Positions 45,372-54,330 of a stretch of 64,000 bases of DNA are shown in pieces. The first letter of the stretch is position 1, and every line of letters starts with the position of its first letter. Where the stretch lies: positions 124,001 to 188,000 of the forward strand of contig JAGRKV010000008.1 of assembly GCA_020442165.1 (NCBI GenBank), given 5' to 3'. The DNA comes from Hyphomicrobiaceae bacterium (GTDB lineage Bacteria > Pseudomonadota > Alphaproteobacteria > Rhizobiales > Hyphomicrobiaceae). Below the pieces are notes generated by a model that had not been told where the DNA came from, made no database searches, and saw only the letters and a program-made list of their open reading frames with translations. The position numbers and the translations under genes were made by a program.

Positions 45372-45682
45372 TGCGCAAGATGGTGGCCAGCCTTTCAATT
45401 TTCTTCATTTTTGTCGTTGGATTGATTGGCGGATACCTGGCCAGTGTCTCCGCGGAGCTGCTCGACACCGGCATCAAATTCTCATGCGAATTTCTCGATG
45501 AAGGTCAAAAGCAGGGCGCGTGGTCGGTGGAGCAGCGGGGCCGGATCGTGGATCAGATCTGGTCAAAGGCGCAGGAAGGCCGAGAGAAGAAGGAGGCAAG
45601 CAATCGCTTCGGATCATTCCTGAAAGGGGCCGATGGCGGCTGCGATACGACGGCGCTCCTCGCCAGAATAAAGAGTGGATGA
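45371..45682 (+). CDS. Small membrane-anchored protein, second of a pair
   Basis: 103 aa. An N-terminal helix (residues 6-27, with GLIGGY) is followed by a charged helical domain with C39 and C91. The layout matches the upstream protein: helix, GY motif, cysteine 12-15 residues later, second cysteine 44-52 residues on. The start ATG shares a base with the upstream TGA, so the two are translationally coupled. No known family. They could act together in the envelope; the L,D-transpeptidase lies convergent just downstream. Confidence 0.62.
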   Translation: MRKMVASLSIFFIFVVGLIGGYLASVSAELLDTGIKFSCEFLDEGQKQGAWSVEQRGRIVDQIWSKAQEGREKKEASNRFGSFLKGADGGCDTTALLARIKSG

Positions 45683-45740
45683 TTTACGCGGTTCCAACTT
45701 GCGTTGGTGGCGCTGCGCCATGACTTTCAATCGGGCAAGC

Positions 45741-45769
45741 AAAAGGCGCCACCTCGAAGAGGCGGCGCC
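45741..45769 (-). terminator. L,D-transpeptidase terminator
   Basis: On the reverse strand GGCGCCGCCTC-TTC-GAGGTGGCGCC, an 11-bp stem with one G-U pair, is followed by TTTT. It lies 43 bases past the stop and could also stop transcripts from the convergent small pair. Confidence 0.75.
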
Positions 45770-45812
45770 GAAGCAGATTTCATTGAAGTGATGCCGCTCA
45801 AGTTCCGCGCGG

Positions 45813-46385
45813 CTAACCGAACTTTTGCCACGTCACAGTGACTTTGGTTCCTGTGGGAATACGCGGATAAAGGTCCAGCACGTCCTCGTTATACATGCGA
45901 ATGCAACCCTTCGAGACGGCAGTGCCGATCGTCCACGGCGCGTCCGTGCCGTGGATGCGGTACATCGACGAACCCAGATAGAGCGCGCGCACGCCCAGTG
46001 GATTGAGCTTGTGGCCGCCCGGAACGAATGCCGGCAGCTTCGGATTCTCGCGGCGCATCTGCGGAGTCGGCGTCCAGGATGGATTGACGCGCTTGGACGA
46101 AACATGCGTCACGCCCGACCAGCGGCTCTGCTCACGCGGAACCGCAATCGGATAACTGATTGCCTCGCCACGCTTGTGAATCCAGTAGAGCTTGCGATCA
46201 CCGAAGGAAACGATGATCTGCCGGGGCGCATACTTCGTTGAGAACGAGACAGTGTCACGCGACCCGCCGCTCCACAAGAATGAGAAGAAGTCCTGTGCCG
46301 AAGCGGGCTTGGAAGTGGGGGCGAGTAGCAGAAAGGCGAGCGCAGCAAAAGCAACGCGGCGAAGCAGGGGGGTGTTTGCGGACAT
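45813..46385 (-). CDS. L,D-transpeptidase (YkuD family)
   Basis: Periplasmic enzyme forming 3-3 cross-links in peptidoglycan or attaching proteins to it. The signal peptide spans residues 1-30 (FAALAFLLLAPTSKPASA). The YkuD catalytic motif is complete: H145 in YRIHGTDAP and C161 in SKGCIRMYNEDV. The substrate-binding IIVSFGDRKLYWI strand opens the domain. At 190 aa it is a minimal one-domain enzyme of the type that occurs in several copies in Hyphomicrobiales. Confidence 0.93.
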   Translation of the reverse strand: MSANTPLLRRVAFAALAFLLLAPTSKPASAQDFFSFLWSGGSRDTVSFSTKYAPRQIIVSFGDRKLYWIHKRGEAISYPIAVPREQSRWSGVTHVSSKRVNPSWTPTPQMRRENPKLPAFVPGGHKLNPLGVRALYLGSSMYRIHGTDAPWTIGTAVSKGCIRMYNEDVLDLYPRIPTGTKVTVTWQKFG

Positions 46386-46720
46386 TGGTTCAATTCCTGT
46401 TCGTCTGCGGTGGGCGATGAGATCGCTCGTAAATCAACGAGCGCAGCCGCAGTTCGCGGCCCTAGTAGTAACGGTCGACTGATATGCTCAATAATTCGTT
46501 GATGAGCTTGCCGCTTTTGCGCCGCAATCGCAACGATTCGCCCCACTTCGGCCGCCGCTTGGCCGTCGTTCGTCGCTGCGAGTGTGCATTCTGCAACAAT
46601 TGCAGGAATGGCGTGTAACTGCGACTGCGCGCGGATCAAATTTTTTTTCGGGATATTGCGTGTGTTGAGCAATGCTGCTCAGGGTGGGTGTCTGTTGGAT
46701 GCTGGCAGCTCGATGAGGGG
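46386..46720. other. Non-coding region before the L,D-transpeptidase
   Basis: 335 bases between the L,D-transpeptidase start and repeat B copy 3. It should hold the promoter for the reverse-strand gene. An eight-T run (near 46640) and a small hairpin TGAGCA/TGCTCA (near 46665-46680) are the only structures seen. No convincing gene. Confidence 0.4.
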
Positions 46721-46826
46721 CTAGAGCGCGTTCGTTTTCGATGGAATCGGAAACGCGCTCTATCCTTTTGTTATGGGCATGTTTTTCACGCTGAACCGCT
46801 ACTCACTTCAGCTAAGCATGCCCTAG
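46721..46826. repeat. Dispersed repeat B, copy 3 (CTAG-bounded, 106 bp)
   Basis: The best-preserved copy. The left half is a perfect 10-bp inverted repeat (AGAGCGCGTT/AACGCGCTCT). The right half has GGGCATG/CATGCCC, and inside it GCTGAA/TTCAGC. CTAG stands at both ends. The right CTAG (46823-46826) supplies the TAG stop of the RND transporter gene on the reverse strand. Confidence 0.88.
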
Positions 46827-49800
46827 TGAGCCGGAGGCGTGGCTGTGAACGCGGCGGCATCCTGCGTTTCGCCGACCGCATCCCGCCCTCTACGACCGAA
46901 AATCCGCGCGACGTCGCCGCCGATTCCGATCAAGCTTGGCACCAGCACGAGCACAAGTACCGTTGCCGTCGCCAGGCCAAACACCAGCGTCAGTGCCATC
47001 GGGATGAGGAACTGAGCCTGACGGCTGGTTTCGAAGATGAGGGGCAACAGGCCGCCGATCGTCGTGAGCGAGGTCAACAGCACCGCGCGAAGGCGATCTC
47101 GAGCGCCGCCAACAGATGCCTGTTCCAGATCATCGCCAGCCTGGATGCGCTCACGGATACGGGAGACGAGAACGATCGAATCGTTGACGAGAATTCCAGA
47201 CAGTCCGAGCAGGCCGACAAGGCTTATGATCGTGAGATTGTAGCCCATGATGTAATGGCCGAAAACGGCGCCGACGAAGCCGAACGGGATGATCGCCATG
47301 ACGGCCAGCGGTTTCCAGTAGCTGGCAAACACCCACCCCAGCACGATGTAGATGAGCGCGAGGGCCAGCATGGCGCCCTGCTTGAGATCCTTGAACGACT
47401 TGCTCGTTTCGTCGGCACGCCCCTTGAACACGTAGCTGATGCCATACTTCTCCAGGATTGGCGGCAGCACCTCGTTTGCCAGCCTGTCGAGCACCTCCTG
47501 AGACTTGGTGATTTCGCTGTCGATATCGGCGGTGACGGCGACGGTTCTCACACCATCCTTGCGCTGGATGATCGAAAAGCTGCGCCGCTCGGAGACGGAC
47601 ACGACCTCGGTCAGCGGGACGCGCTCGCCGCGCGGCGTGGTGAGGTAAAGGCGTTCGAGATCGGCGCGTCCGGCAAGATCCTGCTGGCGCTTGACGCGGA
47701 CGATGATCTCCTCGTCGTCGCGGGCGAAGCGGGTAGCGATATTGCCTTCAAATGCATTGCGAACCTGCTGGCCGACAGACTGGCCGGAGAAGCCCAGTGC
47801 GCGGCCGCGCGGTGTCAGTTCGAACACGTACTCCTGCTTGCCATAAGGCAGGTCGTCGTCGATGCCCGAAACGCCGGGAAAGCCCGTCAATGCCTGCTTC
47901 ACATCTTCGGCGGCCCGCTTCAGAGCATCTATAGTGCCATTTTGCAGGCGCACATCGACATCGCGGCCCGGGGGACCGCCGCGGCGGCCGAATATCGAAA
48001 CTCGCTCAACGCCTGGAATCTGCGGCCGCGCTTTCTGCCAGGCGCTGACGATACGCTTGGTCGGGACTTTGCGGGTCTCGCTGGGCGTCAATTGTACGTC
48101 GATTTCTGCGAGGTTGTCACCTTGTGAGCGTCCGCTCTGGCCGATGGTGATGAAGGATGTCTCAACGAGCCGGTCGCTGGGATCTATTGCGCTGTCGTCC
48201 GGCAAGGCGGCGGGGGCGGATGGCCGGCTGGACATAACGTCGGATTGCGATTGAGCCTCGGGCTTTGAGGCGGAGGCAAGAAGGTGCTGCTCGACGTCAT
48301 AGAGGGAGGCCTCGATGCGCTGGGCTGCCGCGACCTGTTCTTCCCGAGGCGTGCCTGGCGCGAAGCTGACATAGGCGGAGATGTTTTCAGGTTCGGGCGA
48401 TGGGAAGAACTCGAAACTGACGCGGCCACCCGCCAGCATGCCGACGGCAACGACGAAAATGGCGATCATCGCTGCGACCGTGGTGTAGCGCCAGCGGTAG
48501 GATGTGGCGACGAACGCGCTGAACCATTTGTCGCGAAAGTGGCCAAAGCCACGATCGAAGGCGGCACGGGGGCGGCTGGGCGCGGCTGCGGTAAGGCCGT
48601 GTCCGTGCCGGAGATGACCAGGGAGGATCAAGAAGCATTCGATCGTGCTGGCGGCCAGCACCGACATGACGACGAGCGGGATTGCGCCCATGATGTCGCC
48701 AATGCGATCGGAAATGAACATGATCGGCATGAAGGCGCAGGCGGTGGTGAGCGTGGCGGCGATGACCGGCGCAAGCATCTTCGAGGCGCCCTGCTCGGCG
48801 GCCTCGAGCCGGTTCAATCCGAGTTCCTCGTTGGTGGCGGTCTGTTCACCCACGACGATGGCGTCATCGACGATGATGCCCAACATCATGATGAGCGCGA
48901 ACATTGACACCATGTTGATGGTCTGGCCGGTCACGTACATTACGCCGAGTGCGGCCAACAGGGCGGTCGGGATGCCGGCTGCGACCCAGAACGCGATGCG
49001 GGCGTTGAGGAAGATGAAGAGCATGGCGAGGACCAGGGCGAGGCCCTGCAGTCCGTTCTCGATCAGGATCCACAGGCGCTGCACGACAAGCTTGCCAGAA
49101 ACATCGTAGACGGCCAGCCGCAGTGTCGGCGGCAGCGTGGGCCTCAAGCGCGCGAGGTAATCGTCCATGATGCGCATGGTCTCAAGCGTATCGGCGCTGA
49201 GCGAGCGCTGGACCTGAAGTTCGATTGCTCGCTGGCCGTGGAAGAAGCCGAATTGCCCCTCGCGATCGAAATGCGTGCCGATTTCGGCAATGTCCTTTAG
49301 GCGGATCTTTTCACCCGTTGCCGCCGACTTCACTTCGATCTCGCCGATCAGCTCAGGCGTTCGGCGTTGCGACTTGGATCGCAGGAGTACGTCCACTGAG
49401 CCTTCCAGCTTGCCGGCGGGAATATCCTGCGTGTTGTCGCGGACGGTTCTGGCGATGCCGTCGAGCGTCAGTCCCAGCCGGCGCAGCTCGCCCTGGTTGA
49501 CGTTGATCCAGATCTCCTCGTCGCGCGCGCCGCCAAACGTGACGCGATCTATGCCGGCGGCGAGCAGGCCGTCACGGAGCTGCTTGGCGTAGGTCTTGAG
49601 GACTTTTTCGTTATAGGGTCCGGCGATGGCGATCTTGGCGACGTTGTCGAAGAATGCCGCGCGGGCGATGACCGGTCGCTCTGACGTCTCCGGCAACGTC
49701 GTGACACGGGCCACGGCCTGCTCGACATCGCTTTGGGCCTTCTGGTAGTCGGCGTCCGACATCAGCTCGATCGAGATGACGGCGGTGCCCTCGCGCGCGA

Positions 49801-50119
49801 TAGCCGTGACTTCGTTGACGTTGTCGAGAAAGCGCAATTCCGGTTCGAGCACATCGAGGATGTTACTTTCGACATCCTCCGCGCTGGCGCCTGGCCACGG
49901 CACGGTGACGGTGATGACCGGTATCTGGATGGTGGGAAAGAACTGACGGTTGAGGCGGAGAATCGAGAAGACGCCGATCAGGACCAGCGTCACCATGAGC
50001 AGATTGGGCGCGGTGCCGTGGCGGACAAAGGTTGAGATGAGACCATGCGAACCACGTTCGATTGCCGGCTGAGCCGGCGCGCTGGCGGCACGGCTGGCGA
50101 ACGGGCGGCGGCGGATCAT
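46823..50119 (-). CDS. RND efflux transporter permease (HAE1/AcrB family)
   Basis: 1098-aa proton-driven inner-membrane pump of a tripartite exporter. The first helix is NLLMVTLVLIGVFSIL, then the porter domain (VPWPGASAEDVES). The central helices hold MLGIIVDDAIVVGE with the proton-relay aspartates, LAAVAFMP-like CAFMPIMFISD, and in the second half LLGLSGILVNDSIVLVSRI. Its start overlaps the end of the adaptor gene. No outer-membrane TolC partner lies here. Drug, solvent or metal specificity cannot be read; metal-type motifs are not seen. The tail ends in repeat B, which gives the stop codon. Confidence 0.94.
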   Translation of the reverse strand: MIRRRPFASRAASAPAQPAIERGSHGLISTFVRHGTAPNLLMVTLVLIGVFSILRLNRQFFPTIQIPVITVTVPWPGASAEDVESNILDVLEPELRFLDNVNEVTAIAREGTAVISIELMSDADYQKAQSDVEQAVARVTTLPETSERPVIARAAFFDNVAKIAIAGPYNEKVLKTYAKQLRDGLLAAGIDRVTFGGARDEEIWINVNQGELRRLGLTLDGIARTVRDNTQDIPAGKLEGSVDVLLRSKSQRRTPELIGEIEVKSAATGEKIRLKDIAEIGTHFDREGQFGFFHGQRAIELQVQRSLSADTLETMRIMDDYLARLRPTLPPTLRLAVYDVSGKLVVQRLWILIENGLQGLALVLAMLFIFLNARIAFWVAAGIPTALLAALGVMYVTGQTINMVSMFALIMMLGIIVDDAIVVGEQTATNEELGLNRLEAAEQGASKMLAPVIAATLTTACAFMPIMFISDRIGDIMGAIPLVVMSVLAASTIECFLILPGHLRHGHGLTAAAPSRPRAAFDRGFGHFRDKWFSAFVATSYRWRYTTVAAMIAIFVVAVGMLAGGRVSFEFFPSPEPENISAYVSFAPGTPREEQVAAAQRIEASLYDVEQHLLASASKPEAQSQSDVMSSRPSAPAALPDDSAIDPSDRLVETSFITIGQSGRSQGDNLAEIDVQLTPSETRKVPTKRIVSAWQKARPQIPGVERVSIFGRRGGPPGRDVDVRLQNGTIDALKRAAEDVKQALTGFPGVSGIDDDLPYGKQEYVFELTPRGRALGFSGQSVGQQVRNAFEGNIATRFARDDEEIIVRVKRQQDLAGRADLERLYLTTPRGERVPLTEVVSVSERRSFSIIQRKDGVRTVAVTADIDSEITKSQEVLDRLANEVLPPILEKYGISYVFKGRADETSKSFKDLKQGAMLALALIYIVLGWVFASYWKPLAVMAIIPFGFVGAVFGHYIMGYNLTIISLVGLLGLSGILVNDSIVLVSRIRERIQAGDDLEQASVGGARDRLRAVLLTSLTTIGGLLPLIFETSRQAQFLIPMALTLVFGLATATVLVLVLVPSLIGIGGDVARIFGRRGRDAVGETQDAAAFTATPPAH

Positions 50120-51552
50120 GGCTTGGCAAGCTCCTTGACGAGGACGCCTTTGCCAGGGGTGGAAATTCGCGTGACGACGATGCGCTCGCCGTCTTTCACG
50201 TCGCCACGGACGAGAATGTCGTTGCCGTCGGAGCCGATGACCGTGACTGGACGCGGGTCCATGCGCTTGTCAATAACGGCGTAGACCGTGTTGCCGTCAT
50301 ACAGCGCTGAATTGGGGACGCGGATGACGCCATCGAACTCCACGTCCGGCAGCGCAAGTTCCACGAATGCGCCCGGGCGCAGCGGAACGGGATGCTTTGG
50401 GTCCTTGATGCGCGCGAAAACGTCGATGCCGCCGCTGGTTGAGGATATGCGGGCAGCCACGCGCGAGATTTCCGCCGGGAACTTGAATGTTTGCCCGCCG
50501 AGTGTCCACAAGACCTCCACCGGCCTGCCTTCCAGCTTGCCGTCGCGAGAGACGATGCGGCCGAACTGACTGTCTGTGATGGAAAACTGCGCCTCGATCC
50601 AATCGCGGTCGATGAGCGTTGCCACCTTGTCGTTGTTCGACATCATGCGGCCGACCTGGGCTGCGACTTCGGTCACGTAGGCATCGAAGGGGGCTATAAG
50701 GTCTGTTTCTGTCAGCCGCTTCTCGGCTCTGGCAATGGTGACGTCAAGGCGCTCACCGGCCAAGCGGGTCTGGGCAATGCGCGCTTCCCATACATTGATC
50801 GAATTTTCCAGTTGGTCGACTGATTGCTGGCGCTGCAACAAAAGTTGGCGGCGGTCGTCCAGGGAACGCTCGGAAAGGTTGCCACGGCGCGACAGCTGCT
50901 CGGCACGTTCAACGTCAGCCTTGGTGAGCTCGAGTTGCGCCTTGGCGTGTCCGAGTGATGTCTTGTCAGATGCGAGTGAGGCTTCCTGCTCCCGCAACCG
51001 GGCAGCGGTTTCAGCGCGCTGGGCTTTTGCTTCGTCGCGTTGTGAGATGTAGTCAAATGGATCGATAATCAGAAGCGTGTCGCCCTTCGCGATGTGGCCG
51101 CCGTCGCGCAATTCTTCGGCCGTCTTGATGACGCGGCCTGAGACGAGCGCGCGAATGTCGACCTGGCGGCCGGCCACCGTGGAGCCATAGAGGCGCAAGG
51201 TGGGCTGAATGGCCGCGCGCATCACAGGCACGGTTTCGACGGCGAAGGCGCGCTCAAGCTGGGCCTGCTTTGGCGCTTCGGGGCGGGTGGCCTTGAGATA
51301 TTTGTATCCAGCAAAGCCGAGTGCGATGACGGCAAGTGGCAGAATGGTCTTCAGCAGGCCGCGAAGAACCCTGATCGCGGTGCTGGCAGGGCGCTTCTTT
51401 GCCGACGCCGCCGATTCCAACTCCTTCTCATCGCCGGCAGCACTGGAGTCGTGATCCGCAGGCGACAGCGTGACCGGCGCCAGCTTTCCTGCCGCGGCCT
51501 GTTCGGACTGCTGGGGCGCGGGCTGCGTCCCTTTGCGTGCAAGGTTGCTCAA
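50116..51552 (-). CDS. RND efflux periplasmic adaptor (HlyD/AcrA family)
   Basis: 478-aa membrane fusion protein linking pump and outer-membrane channel. The anchor is one helix near residue 75-95 (ILPLAVIALGFAGYKYL) after a charged, low-complexity cytoplasmic segment. The lipoyl/barrel parts are IRALVSGRVIKTAEELRDG and ALVSGRVI-like returns such as LIAPFDAYVTEVAAQVG. A long alpha-helical hairpin lies at about residues 180-290 (coiled coil). The start is TTG at 51552 with AGGGA upstream. The RND gene overlaps its end by 4 bases. Confidence 0.93.
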   Translation of the reverse strand: MSNLARKGTQPAPQQSEQAAAGKLAPVTLSPADHDSSAAGDEKELESAASAKKRPASTAIRVLRGLLKTILPLAVIALGFAGYKYLKATRPEAPKQAQLERAFAVETVPVMRAAIQPTLRLYGSTVAGRQVDIRALVSGRVIKTAEELRDGGHIAKGDTLLIIDPFDYISQRDEAKAQRAETAARLREQEASLASDKTSLGHAKAQLELTKADVERAEQLSRRGNLSERSLDDRRQLLLQRQQSVDQLENSINVWEARIAQTRLAGERLDVTIARAEKRLTETDLIAPFDAYVTEVAAQVGRMMSNNDKVATLIDRDWIEAQFSITDSQFGRIVSRDGKLEGRPVEVLWTLGGQTFKFPAEISRVAARISSTSGGIDVFARIKDPKHPVPLRPGAFVELALPDVEFDGVIRVPNSALYDGNTVYAVIDKRMDPRPVTVIGSDGNDILVRGDVKDGERIVVTRISTPGKGVLVKELAKP

Positions 51553-51787
51553 AACTCACGTCCCTGACCAGTTTGGATCGGCGCTGGCTCGTCTGCCGGA
51601 CCCGTCCGAAGCCTCAATGCCATAACACAGAACCGTTAATCTTCGGCGGGCGGCCTATTGCAGCAGCATGTTCCATGAAATGGGCAGGATCGCGTTGAAT
51701 TTGGCGCGGAACATGGAAGGATCATTGCAGCGTTAACGTGCCGTGTTCTCTCCATTTAGGCGGATTGCTGGGCGATACAACCGGGGC

Positions 51788-53974
51788 TCAGCGCGAGCCC
51801 CCGGCGACCGGGACGACATCGCCCAATGCCTTCAATGCATCGACAATTCCGGCGCCGAATTGTGCGTCCGGTCCTGGCGGCCCAAGATCCACGGCGGTCT
51901 GCTTCAATCGCTCTATGAGCCGGGTGCCGGGGCGTTTGCCCAATTCTCCGGATAACATCAGGGCGGCGACCCCGCTTATGTGTGCGGCGGCAAACGACGT
52001 GCCGGTTTCCAGGTCGTAGGCGCCGCCGGCCGTCGGTGCCATGATGCCCACGCCGGGGGCGGAAATGTCGATGTAGTCGCCGACGTTTGCGTGCTGGTAG
52101 AGCGCGCGGCCTTCGTCAATGGCTGTTACCGCGATCACGGCTGGCAGGGATGCGGGATAGGCGGGGTGAGCGTCGGGACCGCCATTACCCGCAGCTGCAA
52201 CCAGCACGATGCCATACGAATCTGCCTTGTCGAGCATCCGGTCGATCACCGCGTCGCTGCCATTCTTGCTGATGCGGGCAAAGCTCATGTTGATGACCCG
52301 GGCGCCTTTCATGATTGCCCAATTGAGTCCTGCAGCAATCCGTTGCGCGGTGCCATCGCCGCCGCCGGCAGATGTCCTGGACGTGAACGCCTGCACGGCG
52401 AGTATCCGCGCTTGCGGCGCAATTCCTGCCAAGTCCGCGTGGGCGGCGATGATGCCCGCGATCGCCGTTCCGTGCGTGTCGGGTTCGATCTTCTGCGCCG
52501 GGAAGGCATTATAGTGGGCGGTGACGGAGCCTGCGAGTTCGGGATGAGTTTCATCGATGCCGGTGTCGATGACAGCCACGAGAACGCCTGCGCCCTGTGT
52601 CAACTTGTGGGCTTCGCGGGCACCAATGATGTCGGGTGCGTATTGCGGCATGGTCGCGTTCTGCGGCGGGATTGCGGGCCGTGGCGCCGCCCCTGACACA
52701 TCGGTATTGAGTTTGTAGCGCCAGTTGGGCTGGCTCGATGCGACACCTGGTTCCCGGCTCAATTGCGCGACAACCGTCTCGACGCTGGTGTTCGCCGGAA
52801 TACCAAAGCGGTAGAGGCTGACGCCGATCGCTGTCAGCTGAGTGCGAGACAGAGTGATAAGCGAATAGGAACGAATCAGCCGATTGGCGATCTGCTGCGG
52901 CGTGGCTCCCTCGATCTGGACAAGAACCTCGCCTGGTTCGTATTCGGCGTCGTCCGCAGCGGCTGCCGGAGCGGGTTGAGGTAGCGGCGCGGCAGGTGCC
53001 GCGCCTGCGCGAATTGGCGGAATTGATGCAGGCGGTATCAGTACACAGCGCCGGCCACGGCGCTCAGTTCCTGCAGGGCAAGCGGTGCCGACGTTGCGCA
53101 CGCATTTGTCGTTTTTGAGCCGCCAGCCAGGACGGCAGCGTGGCGGCTCACTTGGCGGCAACGGTTCTGTCTTGTCGTGGCCGATCAGCACGCACGCAAG
53201 GCCGATGCGCTTGCGGCCTGTTGGGCAGGGAGGCACAATGCAGCGGTAGCTTCTCCTGCCAACACGCACGCGCTTCATGTGAGACGGGCACGAACAACTG
53301 CGATGACGCCAACTGCCTCCGATGCAGGTGCCGGGGTTTGTGGGGCCGCTGCCGGAATCCTGGCCGGAACCGGGGGGAGGAACGGTGGGAAGCCTTACAC
53401 ACTTGTTGCGGATGCGGACGTAACCTTTGTGGCATGGCTGGTCGACGATGACACAGCGATATGTGTTACGACGAACGCGCTGCAACCGACCACCTTTGCG
53501 GCAGACGCAACTGGCGCCGATGCGCGTGCCATTGATGCAAACGACAGGATTGCCCCCACCGCCCGTTCCAGTGCTGGTGCCATTCGCGCGGCCGCCAGTG
53601 CCCGGCTGCTTTCCGCATTTGCCCGCCTTGATTTGCAAGGGTGTGCATCCCTTGGACAGCCCCGGCAGAAGCTTGAGCCAGTTGGGCTGGGTCTTGCCGG
53701 ATGTTTTGCCGGTATTCGTGCCTTGCGTCGATGCAGTCTTGATGACCATGCTTGATGCGCTGTCGGTCATGCCGGCAGGTGAGGGCGAGACGGCCGGTGC
53801 GGCCTTCGCTGTCGCGTGCACCGTGACCAGCAGGGCCAACGCCATGAAAAGCAATTGGGCCAGGAGTACCAGAAGGCGTGGCTTGGAGTGTCGCGCAGCG
53901 CCACATTCCAATGCAGCGGCGATGTCTGTTCCGATGGCTCTTGAACCTGGGCAGGCTTCAGGGGGCGGCAACAT
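51788..53974 (-). CDS. Secreted S8 (subtilisin-like) serine protease with cysteine-rich N-terminal region
   Basis: 728 aa from ATG 53974. A hydrophobic signal segment near residues 35-55 (LLVLLAQLLFMALALLVTV) is followed by about 250 residues with 18 cysteines in repeated units (CVCRKGG, CSCPSH, YRCIVPPCPTGRK, CRPGWRLKNDKC, CPAGTERRGRRC) within basic and Gly/Pro-rich linkers. An inhibitor-like propeptide (EPGEVLVQIEGATPQQI) comes next. The subtilase domain has D470 (VAVIDTGIDETHPEL), H501 (DTHGTAIAG) and S660 (TGTSFAAAHISG). The frame is open to 54178, but the added residues are not signal-like. The domain order suggests secretion with disulfide-rich binding modules ahead of the protease. Confidence 0.88.
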   Translation of the reverse strand: MLPPPEACPGSRAIGTDIAAALECGAARHSKPRLLVLLAQLLFMALALLVTVHATAKAAPAVSPSPAGMTDSASSMVIKTASTQGTNTGKTSGKTQPNWLKLLPGLSKGCTPLQIKAGKCGKQPGTGGRANGTSTGTGGGGNPVVCINGTRIGASCVCRKGGRLQRVRRNTYRCVIVDQPCHKGYVRIRNKCVRLPTVPPPGSGQDSGSGPTNPGTCIGGSWRHRSCSCPSHMKRVRVGRRSYRCIVPPCPTGRKRIGLACVLIGHDKTEPLPPSEPPRCRPGWRLKNDKCVRNVGTACPAGTERRGRRCVLIPPASIPPIRAGAAPAAPLPQPAPAAAADDAEYEPGEVLVQIEGATPQQIANRLIRSYSLITLSRTQLTAIGVSLYRFGIPANTSVETVVAQLSREPGVASSQPNWRYKLNTDVSGAAPRPAIPPQNATMPQYAPDIIGAREAHKLTQGAGVLVAVIDTGIDETHPELAGSVTAHYNAFPAQKIEPDTHGTAIAGIIAAHADLAGIAPQARILAVQAFTSRTSAGGGDGTAQRIAAGLNWAIMKGARVINMSFARISKNGSDAVIDRMLDKADSYGIVLVAAAGNGGPDAHPAYPASLPAVIAVTAIDEGRALYQHANVGDYIDISAPGVGIMAPTAGGAYDLETGTSFAAAHISGVAALMLSGELGKRPGTRLIERLKQTAVDLGPPGPDAQFGAGIVDALKALGDVVPVAGGSR

Positions 53975-54330
53975 CGTTAACCCGGCTCGATTCTGCAATT
54001 CGCAGCGCGGCCACCCCACCGTGCTGCCCCTGGGCCGCCAATGCCGCCCGATGAAGAATAATTTGTGCAGTCTACCCGCAATGCTTGGCACGGGCCAGTG
54101 CGCCGGCGCACGGTCTTCTGATCTGGTGGCATTCGGACAGTTTGCGCGCATTCCCAACTCCGCTTGGCAACCTCGCATGCTGAGAGGCCGTGCCTGTTGG
54201 CTTAGTCGCGCCTAGGCTAAAACCGGTTCAAAGCTCAGGCCGCGTTCTGCAACCGGCTGTCATATATGGAAATTTTAGCGGTGTGTTCGTCTCCGGGGGG
54301 CAGCCTTGCAGCATTTCGGAAGCCAAAATT
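53975..54330. other. Non-coding region upstream of the subtilase
   Basis: 356 bases between the subtilase start and the TauE stop. The promoter for the subtilase must lie here; an AT-rich patch (CATATATGGAAATTTTAG, near 54260) is the best place for it. No gene, repeat or terminator is convincing. If the subtilase starts upstream of 53974, part of this is coding. Confidence 0.35.

Noticed and set aside
46688..48127. 479-codon forward frame opposite the RND permease
   Set aside because: It starts in repeat B and mirrors the conserved RND sequence; composition is His/Asp/Arg-rich as typical for antisense shadows.
53427..54215. 262-codon forward frame opposite the subtilase N-terminus
   Set aside because: I considered it because the cysteine-rich region is odd, but the reverse frame is continuous with signal, propeptide and protease, while this one has no recognisable start or domain.
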